From Ogataea parapolymorpha DL-1 (lineage: Eukaryota > Ascomycota > Pichiomycetes > Pichiales > Pichiaceae), in contig NC_027860.1 of the NCBI RefSeq assembly GCF_000187245.1, forward strand, positions 1,054,001-1,118,000: a DNA stretch of 64,000 nucleotides, in the 5' to 3' direction. Shown piece by piece: positions 39,251 to 49,032 of the stretch. How positions within the stretch are numbered: position 1 is the first letter of the stretch; each line of letters opens with the position of its first letter. The notes under the pieces are model-generated. The model saw only the letters and a program-made list of their open reading frames with translations. It did no database searches and had not been told where the DNA came from. The position numbers were made by a program, and so were the translations under genes.

Positions 39251-39971
39251 GGCTTGTTTATCAAGACAACTTCCCGGATCAAGTTGATCTGTCCTTACCG
39301 AAGCCTGAAATTGCCCGATACTTGGAAGTTTGACAGTTATTCAAAAGTTGTTCAATTCCAATCCCTAAAATGGTTGGATAAGTAACAGAGCTTCTTCTCC
39401 GAACAAAGACCAAAATTCAGGCTCTTGAACAAGGATTTCCTAAAAGTAAAGTGGCCCTTGCAAAAAAAAATTTGGACCTCCTGGGGATCCGCACCTACTT
39501 TATCCGGGCCGAGCGAAAAAAGAAAATTAGCCCGTATTTGTAATGAACAAAATAAAGCTTTGGCAGACAATCTAGGTATCCATGCGAATGTAAAGGCATG
39601 TATTAATAACTATGAAGCTCCAAATTGAGCGAAAGATTGGCAAGTTATCATCAGTCTTTTGCTTGCAACCTCTTTTTTGCAAATACCCGAGCAAACGCGT
39701 ACATGTTTGCATTTCGAATGCTCCTCCGTGCCACATTTGGGGTTCTATAGGTCACTTAGCTTACGGAAACTGTTTCCATCTCTTCCGACGTACTGATCAG
39801 CCTGAATTCAGCATATAAGGTACCTCATGGGGCGGTCTGTTATCCGACGCGTCGGTAGTCGCATTTGAGATTTTTTAGTGCCCTTGTTTCTCATAGGGGA
39901 TAATACTTGTGTTTAAGTGATTTGGCGTCGTATCCAGATTTTATGGAGTCCGAAATCTAGCCTAGTTGCAT
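39251..39971. other. Divergent promoter region between the flippase and SPO71-like genes
   Basis: This is about 720 bp. It contains two ACGCGT (MCB-type) hexamers, at 39695-39700 and in the centre of the perfect palindrome CCGACGCGTCGG (39844-39855). A nine-A run lies near 39460. Two forward frames (39425-39628, starting TTG, and 39612-39818) look random. No RNA gene was recognised. Confidence 0.5.
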
Positions 39972-42900
39972 ATGAATCGATATACTCAGAGGCACGAAAG
40001 CTCTTCAATAGACATTCCATGTTACTCTTTTACAGCGTTCAAACTCCGATATGGCACCGCAAATGGGCTGAATAGAACTACAACCATAATTTCGCTTGGA
40101 TCAGTTCCTAGATCATGGTTGCTTTATAAAGAATCTGCCTTGTTATCAACTTTGCACAAGATAGGTAAGAGAACTGATGGCTCATTGACAAAATCTTCCG
40201 AAATGTTTGACAACGTTGCTCGTAATTTTGGATTCAGATCCAGTCGACAGGACTCAGGCAGATCTTCCTCTGGTATATCCAATGACATTTCCGACGAGAC
40301 TCAGTTATTGGAAAATTCAAGGTCAATAAGTTCAGATTCAATAACGATCAATGATCGTCCAGAGGGGAGCTTGACAGACCTGACCAGAGAACAAGGGCAA
40401 AGGAACAAAAATGATCATAGCACTCGTCGCTATGATGAAGGAAATTCTGGTTCTCTTTTTGGCAAACCTCGTACCCGGAAATCCAATAATCACAAAGATC
40501 CGACTAAAACCCTTGGATGGTCCAATGATGACTTCTTAGTATTCAATGAGAAACTTTCTTCACGTTCTAATATGGAGAATGATGGGGCAAAGAATGGCAA
40601 ATATGATCTATACTCACACAAGCATTTATATCATGACATTGCAAAAGCGCGTATTATGGGTAAAGAGGTTCGAAATGCAGAAGGTGTTTCCTCCAATGCC
40701 TCTTTTGTTACCGCTAATGAGTTTAGTGAATCAACATCTCCCGCTGTACAACCTCAAGATGCCGGCTCACAAAATGGTTCCAATGAAACTATTCTTGGCT
40801 CGTCTGATACAATAATGGTGTCTCAAAGGCAAAGCGGTATAGAACCACCTGTTGCCCCGACGATGGTGAAATCGGTGACTTTTTCTACATCAACTAAGAA
40901 AAACCGCTCTCCCAAGAAGAAGAAGACCATCGAGGTAGAGCTACTGAATCCTGAGGAGCATGTTGGAGTTTCAGATATAGATGATCAACAGCAAAGCCAC
41001 TCCCACTTTAGAGACCTCTATGAGCAATTAAATGAAGAGATGATTGCCATTTTTGACAAACTACAGCATAAAACAGTCGGCGCTCGCTATAGGATCAATA
41101 GCGAATACTCCAAGATAGAACAACGGCGAAAGCTGAAAAGAATGTTTCAAGAATTCTCAGCAGGCAATATTGTTAAGATGGAGAAGATGCTTGTTACAGT
41201 CATCATGAAGGAGACAAAATATGAAGCTGAAGGTCCCTCAAGACTAGTTGAGAAATGGAAAGAGTATATTGTTGTGGCACGCTCGACAGGTAATCATGAA
41301 TATCCTATCGTGCTCCAATTCTTTAAAAAAAGAAATATCCGTTTTGTGGACGTTGAAGGGATTACTCAATTCGATGATGACGATTCCGTGTTCGAAGATG
41401 TCTATCAAAACAAGTCAGCCAAATCTTCGCCTTCACATTTGGAGTTTGATCTCCTATTGTCCATCTCTGATACGAGAATCAGATTTCGAAATGTCTTGGA
41501 TAAAACGATTTCGATCTCAAAAATGATGAGAAAGCACAGGGATTTCGAGTATATCCTTCTTCCCCAAACTCAGTCATCTGCCATTAGATGGCTAAGCCTT
41601 TTCAACACAGTTCTGAAAAGTCGATCAAGAGAAGAGCAGAAGACTCTTTTACTCAAGATTCCAGATATTGATTTGTCGTTAACAATCAAAAACTTGTCGA
41701 ATTATCTGTGCGCTGAAGATTATTGTATCAAGGAAGATGACTTCAAAATTGAAATGTTAGAAAAGGGATATAGTGTTCCGCGTTCAAATGCTTTCAACAA
41801 ACTTGTGGATATAATAGCTGCTCAGTTGCTGATATTGAATGATAAAGGATGCCTTCCCCCAAAAGGAAACAAATTTATCAATAGTTTGCCCTATAGGAAA
41901 CATCTTTTGGCTTTCGCAGCCAAAAAATACGATCGTTTGGAATGGATGCTCGGTGAATCTGAGAAATTACTTCAAGCTACATGGCTAATTCTCAATAATA
42001 CTCATGACATAGAATTGAGAGAGTTAAAACACGAACCACTAATGCTGACGAAGGAACCCATGGTGGAGCCGAGACCAGTGGAAGGATTCTTGGTTTGTCT
42101 GTCTAACAGGGGCGGAAAGCTCAAGTCTTCTTTCGGCCGAAATTACTATAAGCTGCATTACTTCAGCAGTTTTGATAATATCCTCATGTTTCAAGACTTT
42201 CATACTGCAGTCCCTCCTTTTGAGGATTCCATGACTGATATAATGAGTCCTTTGGGGAAAGTTTTGAATGAGAAAGAATTGACAGAAAAGGTGCATGCTA
42301 GAGGCTTACATTTCGAAAAAAGTCCATTTCCGTTGGCTACTTCTAATCCATCTCATATATCTTGGTTGAGGCCTGGCATTTCAAAAGAAGAATTTGAAAA
42401 GCGAGACATGGATGCCTTATATGAAGCTGAAAGACGAGCGTCCACTATTGTCAATTGCAAAGGAATCATTGACCTGTGCAACGTTTCCGAAATCAGATGT
42501 GTCCCTACTTCTGACGTTCCAAATGTTATTCGGTTGGCTGGCTCGCTTGCATGGGGTTATCAGCAAAGCAGATTGGATGACGAAAGTTATGTGGACTCTG
42601 TTTTTGAGCTCATATTGAAGTCTGGCTGTAGAATCCGGCTTCAGGCTTGTAATAGAAAAATCAGAGACCAATGGGTCTTCAATCTTCTTCAGCTTCGAGA
42701 GTATTGGGTCAAGAAGAAGCAAGAAGAGTTGGAACGCATTATCAATCTACGCGAGAAAAATATTATAGCTGCCAATCTCCCAGACGACAAATACGAATCT
42801 GTTTTAACTGTTGACGACAACCCAAACAAATGGGAGCTTTCCAAAGCGCACACGGATCCATATCTTTATAATATATCATCTTGGTCGATAGACAAGCCTC

Positions 42901-43529
42901 TGATGATGAGTGGAGTGCTATATCAAAAGAGAAAGAAACACAAGAGCTTCAAAACGTTCTTTGTTGTGCTATGTCCAGGATTTCTTGTGCTTTACAATAT
43001 GTTCAACAGAAGTTTCAAGTCTGGCACTATCAAGCCCACTGCGTACTACAAGCACTATACAACAATTAGCCTAGGAAACTGCTATGTTTTTTGCGATTCC
43101 ACAAATGATCTTGATGTTTCGATTCGCGATTCCACATTGAGTAAAGTTGCCCCCGGAAGTCACCAGGTTCCGCGAATCTACTCTGATGGATGGAAAAGCA
43201 GCGAGGACGAACATTGTCGCCGATTTACAATATGGTTTGGATCTAAAAGAGTCATGATGAGAAACAATAACTCAAAAAGTGTAATTTTGAACGATCCCCA
43301 CCTTGATTCCTCTTCTGACGAAAATGAGGAAACAGAGCCCAAAACCGATAAAATCAGTTTGCATGACCGGGGCAAAATGCTGAAGACTGTGTCTCGCCTA
43401 GGAGTGACCGGCCATAGCATGGTATTTCTAGCTAGGTCGCGGATTGAACGAGACCTATGGGTGACCAAACTTCTTAACGAGGTTGAGCGGTTTGGTTTTG
43501 GTGACGAGGAAGAAGTTCAGTTGTCTTAA
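39972..43529 (+). CDS. SPO71: PH-domain protein related to sporulation protein Spo71
   Basis: The protein is 1185 residues from the ATG at 39972 (S. cerevisiae Spo71 is 1245). The N-terminal 350 residues are polar and disordered. A conserved block follows (SHFRDLYEQLNEEMIAIFDKLQHKTVGARYRINSEYSK, split over two helices). A first PH-like region contains VEGFLVCLSNRGGKLKSSFGRNYYKL and ends RDQWVFNLLQLREYW. A second PH domain starts MMSGVLYQKRKKHKSFKTFFVVLCPGFLVLY and ends ERDLWVTKLLNEVERFG, with an acidic insert before its last helix. Spo71 works with Spo73 and Vps13 at the prospore membrane during spore formation. The two-PH architecture and the linker sequence support this family. Expression in meiosis is expected, but I found no clear middle-sporulation element. 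Confidence 0.7.
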   Translation: MNRYTQRHESSSIDIPCYSFTAFKLRYGTANGLNRTTTIISLGSVPRSWLLYKESALLSTLHKIGKRTDGSLTKSSEMFDNVARNFGFRSSRQDSGRSSSGISNDISDETQLLENSRSISSDSITINDRPEGSLTDLTREQGQRNKNDHSTRRYDEGNSGSLFGKPRTRKSNNHKDPTKTLGWSNDDFLVFNEKLSSRSNMENDGAKNGKYDLYSHKHLYHDIAKARIMGKEVRNAEGVSSNASFVTANEFSESTSPAVQPQDAGSQNGSNETILGSSDTIMVSQRQSGIEPPVAPTMVKSVTFSTSTKKNRSPKKKKTIEVELLNPEEHVGVSDIDDQQQSHSHFRDLYEQLNEEMIAIFDKLQHKTVGARYRINSEYSKIEQRRKLKRMFQEFSAGNIVKMEKMLVTVIMKETKYEAEGPSRLVEKWKEYIVVARSTGNHEYPIVLQFFKKRNIRFVDVEGITQFDDDDSVFEDVYQNKSAKSSPSHLEFDLLLSISDTRIRFRNVLDKTISISKMMRKHRDFEYILLPQTQSSAIRWLSLFNTVLKSRSREEQKTLLLKIPDIDLSLTIKNLSNYLCAEDYCIKEDDFKIEMLEKGYSVPRSNAFNKLVDIIAAQLLILNDKGCLPPKGNKFINSLPYRKHLLAFAAKKYDRLEWMLGESEKLLQATWLILNNTHDIELRELKHEPLMLTKEPMVEPRPVEGFLVCLSNRGGKLKSSFGRNYYKLHYFSSFDNILMFQDFHTAVPPFEDSMTDIMSPLGKVLNEKELTEKVHARGLHFEKSPFPLATSNPSHISWLRPGISKEEFEKRDMDALYEAERRASTIVNCKGIIDLCNVSEIRCVPTSDVPNVIRLAGSLAWGYQQSRLDDESYVDSVFELILKSGCRIRLQACNRKIRDQWVFNLLQLREYWVKKKQEELERIINLREKNIIAANLPDDKYESVLTVDDNPNKWELSKAHTDPYLYNISSWSIDKPLMMSGVLYQKRKKHKSFKTFFVVLCPGFLVLYNMFNRSFKSGTIKPTAYYKHYTTISLGNCYVFCDSTNDLDVSIRDSTLSKVAPGSHQVPRIYSDGWKSSEDEHCRRFTIWFGSKRVMMRNNNSKSVILNDPHLDSSSDENEETEPKTDKISLHDRGKMLKTVSRLGVTGHSMVFLARSRIERDLWVTKLLNEVERFGFGDEEEVQLS

Positions 43530-43559
43530 TAAATATTGCTACGAATTAATGATCACGAT

Positions 43560-44648
43560 TTATACAGCTTTCCAAATGTAGCACATTTCGTCCCATCCTA
43601 CGCTAGCAGCAAATCCAGAACCCCAAAGAGACCAGTCGCAGCCAATGGCAAACTCCCTATGCTTATCGAACGTCTTGAGTAGAGATCGACCGTGCCATAA
43701 TCTATTGTTCATGAACCGCGCGCTATTATCGGTCTGATCTTTCCAAACCCGGCATGTCATGTCATACGAACAGCTGAGCAAAGTGTCCGAGTAGTGTGGT
43801 GACCAGCTGACTTTGCGAACAGCAAAATCGTGTCCTATGAATCTGTTGACAGGCGATGGTCCAGTCTTGTTCGCTGTCCCGAGAACATGATGCTGGACAT
43901 TTGGAATCATGCGGAGATCCCAAACTTTTATCGATTTGTCCACAGAGGCTGTGGCAATGACTGTCGGTCTGTATTTGTTGTAATCACAAGATAGCACTTC
44001 CATGCCGTTATGTGCTATGAAATCTATCTGCAAGGGTTGCGGCGCCCTGATATCCCAAACGTGACAGTGTGAAGATGAGCTCACAGAAACCAGCTGTGAC
44101 GGCGAGTGTGGAGAAAACGTAGCCTGGTACATGCAATCTGTGGGATGCTTTCCTGTTTGCTTAGTGGAAAGTGGGACGAAAGGTCCGTCCACTGAGGGCG
44201 AAGAATCCGTCGATGAGACGAGTGTAAGCATGGACTGCTGTCGATTTGGTGACCAGACTTTGATTGTACCGTCCCATGACGAGGAGCAGAAAATTCCTTT
44301 GTCTACCATGTTCCAATAAACGGAGAAGACCTCTCTGGTATGTTCTTGGTATCTTTGAATGGGGAATCTCTGCAGGGAAATGTCGAACAAAGAAATGGAG
44401 CCATCACCAGCACATGTCAGAACCTGGTTTTCGTGAATTTCAGACCACGCCACGTCGAACAAGCCGTCTTGGGTCTCAAACTCTGTATCTTGCACCACCA
44501 TGCCATTGTCTTGAATAGACAAGATGACGAGTTTTCCGTTCCCCACAAGCCCATAGTTGGCTGCAGTGGCTACAGCAAGCTTGTTGTCGTAGAAAGGGGA
44601 ATATTTGCACGCATAACCATTATATCCAGTAGTCCTGTATTGGAGCAT
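43560..44648 (-). CDS. PEX7: PEX7, peroxisomal PTS2 receptor
   Basis: The protein is 362 residues (S. cerevisiae Pex7 is 375) and a complete WD40 beta-propeller. Visible blades include GLFDVAWSEIHENQVLTCAGDGSISLFDI, REVFSVYWN ... FCSSSWDGTIKVWSP, SVSSSSHCHVWDIRAP, IATASVDKSIKVWDLR, LSCSYDMTCRVWKD and the closing VGWDEMCYIWK. The N-terminus (YRTTGYNGYACKYSPFYDNKLAVA) is characteristic of Pex7. It recognises the N-terminal PTS2 signal of peroxisomal thiolase and others in the cytosol and delivers them with a Pex20-type co-receptor. Only 44 bp separate its start from the stop of SPT21 on the same strand, so its promoter probably lies within the SPT21 3' end. Confidence 0.95.
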   Translation of the reverse strand: MLQYRTTGYNGYACKYSPFYDNKLAVATAANYGLVGNGKLVILSIQDNGMVVQDTEFETQDGLFDVAWSEIHENQVLTCAGDGSISLFDISLQRFPIQRYQEHTREVFSVYWNMVDKGIFCSSSWDGTIKVWSPNRQQSMLTLVSSTDSSPSVDGPFVPLSTKQTGKHPTDCMYQATFSPHSPSQLVSVSSSSHCHVWDIRAPQPLQIDFIAHNGMEVLSCDYNKYRPTVIATASVDKSIKVWDLRMIPNVQHHVLGTANKTGPSPVNRFIGHDFAVRKVSWSPHYSDTLLSCSYDMTCRVWKDQTDNSARFMNNRLWHGRSLLKTFDKHREFAIGCDWSLWGSGFAASVGWDEMCYIWKAV

Positions 44649-44692
44649 GAACCGTTTTTCTATAAAAATATTTATCTTAGTTAACGTAATGA

Positions 44693-46615
44693 CTACTTTT
44701 CATTAGACGTTATCGACGTGGTAGGGGACGACCCACTATTCCAAACGGAGCTTATCTTTTCTGTGCGTGAACTATCTCCGTCACCTGATTTGCCGTCGTC
44801 TTGATGCATTGAAAAGAATGGTGAGCTAGGCATCATGATACCTTGTCTACGTTCGTCGGGCTGTGCAACCGAAACTTTTGATTTATCAGCTTCGTGAGAC
44901 TCGTTGGTCAAAATCTGTGTCAGCAGACCGGTCAGGTGGTCCCCGCCATCAATGCATTGTGTCTGAACGGTGTCTGCATCCTTTGGGGTCGTTTCAAATT
45001 TATCCTTTGGAGTTTTGTCAAATTTGAAGTTCAGAGGAGAGCTCGTTTTCGATCCTGCCTTCAAAATATTATATACTTCTGGATCGTCCTCAAACTGACC
45101 ATCAACTGGCTCATCTTCCTCGTCGTGCGTAAACAGGTTATTGATCCATTGGTCGTTGGGCGAGGTTTTGGTTGGTGATCCCGGTTGCTCCACATTGGAA
45201 AACGATTCTATGAGGCGGTGCAGACTGGGAGAAATGTCGTGGACCATGAGAGATTGCGGTTGGTCTCCCTGTGTCTCATCTGCGGGTGCGTTGTTTTCCT
45301 TATCATCATCGTCGAGAGGAATTAGAGTGGTGTTCAGCTTGGTGGCATTAATTGGCGATTCGTTGTCGCTGGATTCTGGCGACTCCTTTTTGGAATCGTA
45401 GAGCGGGTCGAGGTCAGTGAGAGGATTCTGGGCGGGCGATGACCTGTCGGGCTCCAGCTTCTCGTGCTTTCTCGCGCTCGTGGCCAGAGGGGAGGAGATG
45501 TTCTCGTCGTTAGCTCTGGCTTTGTTCAACTTCTGTCGTTTGCGTGCTGCGGTTGCCAGATTATCAGCTATTGGCGACATCTTCGCGTAGGGGCCGTCCA
45601 CAAGACCTTTCACTCCCAAGTCGCCACGCTCGCGGAGCATCTTTGTGTCATTTTTTGCGTGCAGAGTCGAACAAATGTTACAAAGCAAGCCCGAGTTGCC
45701 GAACTCAAATATACCGTCTTTGTGAAACCTGTATGGGGGATTAGAAGTCGAAGTGCAATTGACGCAACGTTGAACTGTGACAGGCTTCGAGAATTTGGAG
45801 TGGTTGCCTGTACTCACGTCCCCTATCTTCACGACGCTACTGATGAAACTTTTGTTTTTCTTGGCTTTGGTCGGAGGATCGGTAGCTTTCATGAGTTTCT
45901 CGAAGTTAGAGAATCTTGATGCGATGGCATCTTCGCGTGATTCGAGGGAGGTATTGTTCTGATCGGACATCATTATGCGGTGCGCAAGACTGTTTTGGCT
46001 AATGAACGGGAGAGATTGTGTTCTGGTGGCTAGTTGCGGGATGCTGGTGAGAGAATTGAAAGGCCTTTTTCGAGTCTCGCTATTAGAATCTGACGACTCG
46101 CTAGGCAAGAACATGGGACTGCTGCTGTCTGAGGGATTAGGGTTCGGTGTTTCAAGTTTGGAATATTGGAAAGACGTTGGATGCTTGCTCACTACGTTGA
46201 AGCGTAGTTTCACCTCCAAAGTATCAGCACCCACGCCAGAGCCATTGATGATGTTGACAAAGTTTTTGCACACGCGTCCGGTGATGATCACGGGCGTTCG
46301 TCTTTCCATGAGCTTGGAATAAAGCCCGAACCCCACAAACGGCTCGTCCACCTCAACGACGTCTTTGGAATAGATCGAATAGTCCAGACCTTCTCGGAAA
46401 CACTCTGGAGACATGTTGTGGATGAGCTCTAAACATTTGCGGATGTCAATACACCCTATAACGGCGCCATTGTGCGGAGGCTGTTGTGGAAGTTGGATGA
46501 TTTTCGATGAAAGAGGCCGTTTAGATCTCACCAAGAACTGCGTTGTGTTGTCGAATGTGTACAAAACCTTGAGAATTACGCTTTGAGTATAGGTCTGTAC
46601 CTGGCTGTTACTCAT
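44693..46615 (-). CDS. SPT21: SPT21-like regulator of histone genes
   Basis: The protein is 640 residues from the ATG at 46615 (three upstream codons start with TTG). The N-terminal 140 residues are the Spt21/Ams2 domain (VILKVLYTFDNTTQFLVRSKRPL, VGFGLYSKLMERR, GADTLEVKLRFNVV). Near the middle is a GATA-like zinc motif C-x2-C-x24-C-x2-C (CVNC ... CNIC), its loop longer than in classical GATA fingers. The rest is disordered and acidic, ending in a Ser/Thr-rich tail. Spt21 with Spt10 activates histone gene transcription in S phase in S. cerevisiae. The fission yeast relative Ams2 is a GATA-type histone gene regulator. An ACGCGT box lies 158 bp upstream, which fits G1/S expression. Confidence 0.8.
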   Translation of the reverse strand: MSNSQVQTYTQSVILKVLYTFDNTTQFLVRSKRPLSSKIIQLPQQPPHNGAVIGCIDIRKCLELIHNMSPECFREGLDYSIYSKDVVEVDEPFVGFGLYSKLMERRTPVIITGRVCKNFVNIINGSGVGADTLEVKLRFNVVSKHPTSFQYSKLETPNPNPSDSSSPMFLPSESSDSNSETRKRPFNSLTSIPQLATRTQSLPFISQNSLAHRIMMSDQNNTSLESREDAIASRFSNFEKLMKATDPPTKAKKNKSFISSVVKIGDVSTGNHSKFSKPVTVQRCVNCTSTSNPPYRFHKDGIFEFGNSGLLCNICSTLHAKNDTKMLRERGDLGVKGLVDGPYAKMSPIADNLATAARKRQKLNKARANDENISSPLATSARKHEKLEPDRSSPAQNPLTDLDPLYDSKKESPESSDNESPINATKLNTTLIPLDDDDKENNAPADETQGDQPQSLMVHDISPSLHRLIESFSNVEQPGSPTKTSPNDQWINNLFTHDEEDEPVDGQFEDDPEVYNILKAGSKTSSPLNFKFDKTPKDKFETTPKDADTVQTQCIDGGDHLTGLLTQILTNESHEADKSKVSVAQPDERRQGIMMPSSPFFSMHQDDGKSGDGDSSRTEKISSVWNSGSSPTTSITSNEK

Positions 46616-46913
46616 AGTGAGCAATACAGTAAGTTGCTAAATTATAAACAATCTTCAAATCCCTTGAACACAAGACGAACCTGAAAATGACATAAGCAGA
46701 GATCTGAAAGGACTTGTCTACTGTATTTCAAACAACCGTTCTTGGTCGCACCGTGTTTTTTCCTATTTTGGGACGCGTATTGCAGATAATCTTTTTTCCT
46801 GTCGCGTTTATAAAAAGCCTAAAATATGAGGTAAGCAAAGTCAAAAAATCCGTTTTAAATGTGAATCGGCCAAAGCAAAGCGAGAAGATGTGGCTAAATG
46901 CCTCTCATGCATT
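46616..46913 (-). other. Intergenic region RER2 to SPT21
   Basis: This is 298 bp holding the SPT21 promoter and the RER2 3' end. The only motif I would name is ACGCGT at 46773-46778. A six-T run and a TTTATAAAAA stretch (near 46805) lie further upstream of SPT21. Confidence 0.45.
46773..46778 (-). promoter_or_regulatory. MCB-type box before SPT21
   Basis: An exact ACGCGT, the MBF core for G1/S genes, lies 158 bp upstream of the SPT21 start codon. Confidence 0.45.
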
Positions 46914-47866
46914 CTAAGCCACTTTTGTGACAGAAGCAAACGGAGGATGAGAAAGGCTTTTAATCGGCTCTTTGTATCTCTTGTTGATTTCCTCGTCGCT
47001 GATCTTCTTCAGTTGCATCGTTTCTGCATCCTCGAGAATCAGCGTTTTGTAGTAGCTCCATTTGAAAATCGTCCACCAGGTGTGATAAAACTTAAAGTTG
47101 GGCCACAGCGTGTTGGAGAACTCAATCACGCTATCCTGATGGCATTGCCATAACATGTAGTCGCTGAGACGTGTGTGACCTGATGTTCTCACCAAGATAT
47201 CCACCTTTTCCGCTTCTCCACGATAGTAAAAGTTCTCTTCCACAGTGTGTTCGTCAATGCTGTCCACACCCAGTTCGTTACGCTTCACTTTCTGAACGAT
47301 TTCCGACATCGAATGGACGATGTCATCTCTGGACGTGTAGGGAAATGCAATGAACAGATTATGGCTACCATGCGAAACAGTTGATTCCTCAATCTTTTCC
47401 AGATCTGCCAAAACATCAGTGGGCACGAGACTACGATTTCCCACTATTTTGATGGCGACATCGTAGTCCCTGAAATCGGTGTCCTCATTAGCAATGTATG
47501 CAAGTCTGCTCTTCAGAAGGGAGAATATAGTATCTATCTCGTTCTGAGGTCTGTTAAAATTCTCGATTGAAAAAGCGTAAACCGTGACATCCTTGACCCC
47601 CAACTTGAAGCAGCAATTGAGCACTTTGGCCAGAGATTCCGCACCTGCTCTGTGACCTTCTTTCAGTGGAAGACCAGCATTTTTGGCGTATCGTCTGTTA
47701 CCGTCCATCACAAAAGACAGATGGTTAGGGACCGGTCCTTAATGTTAGTGGGAGATTTTTCCTACTCACCTGTTTTCAGCACCGACAACAAAAAGTCCTG
47801 GAAAAAGCCATTGACGTAGTCAATGCCTGGCAATCTAGACAGAACTGAGGTGATCAAAGAAGACAT
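46914..47866 (-). CDS. RER2: RER2, cis-prenyltransferase (dehydrodolichyl diphosphate synthase), spliced
   Basis: Two exons, 47770-47866 and 46914-47737, encode 306 residues. Exon 1 supplies MSSLITSVLSRLPGIDYVNG and the helix up to SVLKTG. The junction reads KTG-PVPNHLSFVMDGNRR, the conserved start of the enzyme fold with the catalytic Asp44 in MDGNRR. Further family motifs are ITVYAFSIENFNRP-like (TVYAFSIENFNRP), LVRTSGHTRLSDYMLWQC and the closing WPNFKFYHTW. The enzyme extends farnesyl diphosphate with cis-isoprene units to make dolichol for glycosylation, at the ER, with an Nus1 partner. S. cerevisiae has Rer2 (286 residues) and Srt1 (343); length and start favour Rer2. Reading exon 2 alone would lack the N-terminal membrane-binding helix. 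Confidence 0.88.
47738..47769 (-). other. 32-nt intron in RER2
   Basis: Donor GTGAGT, branch site CACTAAC, acceptor ATTAAG (AAG instead of YAG). If retained, translation stops at once (GGT GAG TAG). Removal joins G|GA to give Gly and restores the KTGPVP motif. No other AG nearby gives an open frame. Confidence 0.72.
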
Positions 47867-48042
47867 TAAGAACTGAGTTTCAACCAAGATCAAATCTACG
47901 TAATGCAAGTTACAATTTATCGATCCCTTTTTTCAATTATATAATATTCACACAAAAAGCACACCGGCTTAGAATCTTACAGATCCAAACAGCCAGTTAA
48001 GTAAACATACAAAACTCAAAACTTTTGGAATCGGAAATCGGT

Positions 48043-48543
48043 CTAGAGTAGAGCCACGATAGCGGAAACAGCAAGAACACCTCCAGTAATGAAGTAAGGG
48101 TAAGCTTGAACTTTGTCTGCTCCAGACTTACTGGAGGTGCTGTTAGACGAGGAACCGCTCCTTTTGGATGTATGGCCACTGCCGGCAGACGAAGATTTCT
48201 TTGAACCTTCAGCCTTAGAGGTTTTAGAGGTTTTAGAGGTTGTGTGAGTGCCACCCAAGCCACCCGTAGCGCCACCACTGGATTTAGCACCGTTAGTTGT
48301 TCCAGAAACCAATCCTCCTAAGTAGCTGGAAGTTTTGCCAGTTGCAGCAGGGCCTCCTGCTGCGGCAGAAGATGCGACTCCAGTGATAGAGCTGCTAGCT
48401 GCTCCCACTTTAGAAGCTGCTCCGGAGGAAGCCCCAGCTATATCACTTGCGGCATCTGCATTTTGGCCAAGAACAGCCAAAATCAAAATCGATGTAGCGT
48501 ATCTGAGATTCATCCTGAGAATTAGTATAAAGTAGCGGAACAT
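48043..48543 (-). CDS. GPI-anchored cell-wall type protein
   Basis: The protein is 166 residues from the ATG at 48543, or 156 from the ATG at 48513. The second start gives a textbook signal peptide (MNLRYATSILILAVLGQNADA) and may be the real one. The mature part is almost only Ser, Ala, Gly, Thr and Lys, suited to O-mannosylation. It includes three 9-bp repeats giving TSK-TSK-T (48215-48241). The C-terminus has a small-residue omega region (SKSGAD) followed by a hydrophobic tail (YFITGGVLAVSAIVALL), as required for GPI attachment. No enzymatic domain is visible and no family name can be given. Such proteins are usually cell-wall or plasma-membrane mannoproteins. Confidence 0.8.
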   Translation of the reverse strand: MFRYFILILRMNLRYATSILILAVLGQNADAASDIAGASSGAASKVGAASSSITGVASSAAAGGPAATGKTSSYLGGLVSGTTNGAKSSGGATGGLGGTHTTSKTSKTSKAEGSKKSSSAGSGHTSKRSGSSSNSTSSKSGADKVQAYPYFITGGVLAVSAIVALL

Positions 48544-49032
48544 GCAAGCCAGATGGAGGTATTTATATTCCAGCGCTATGGCCGCGTGGCAGGTAGGCGG
48601 TTGCTAATTATAGTGGGTGCGTTGCACATATCGGGAAGAGTACTACGCCCCTACTATAGTTGGAACAAGTCTAGGTCGGGTAGCGAATGGTAATTTTCTC
48701 GATATTTTAGGATTTACATGGTTCACAAGCCCCGGAATAGCTAAATTTCGCCTAATTAAGTCGTCGGACATGCAATTCTGTACTTCCTTTTGAGTTTGAC
48801 AATGCTGACAGGGTTAAAGTATCGGTTGCTATTTTTGTAACTTTCCGAAAGCTGGCACTCGAAACTCCTGCCAAGAGGACCTGCGAGGCACACGCGTCTT
48901 CTGGTGTAACTTTCAGACCCGTAGCTGATAGTTTAACGGATTCTAACTCCAGAAACTAAATGCCACTTTGAAGGTCTCAGGTGTGCGCATTCTGAATATA
49001 TCAAATAAATTTGCCATCCAAATAAGTACATA
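48544..49032. other. Divergent promoter region between the wall protein gene and PUP2
   Basis: This is 489 bp. A TATTTATA-like TATA box lies 15-25 bp upstream of the longer wall-protein start (near 48562). An exact ACGCGT lies at 48892-48897, 136 bp before PUP2. I found no convincing PACE box for PUP2 and no RNA gene. Confidence 0.45.

Noticed and set aside
39425..39818. Two overlapping forward frames between the flippase and SPO71-like genes
   Set aside because: One starts with TTG; the other has an ATG but no protein-like pattern. Both lie in a promoter region.
48930..48975. PACE element before PUP2 (AGTGGCATT-like)
   Set aside because: Two or more mismatches, including core bases; not distinguishable from background.
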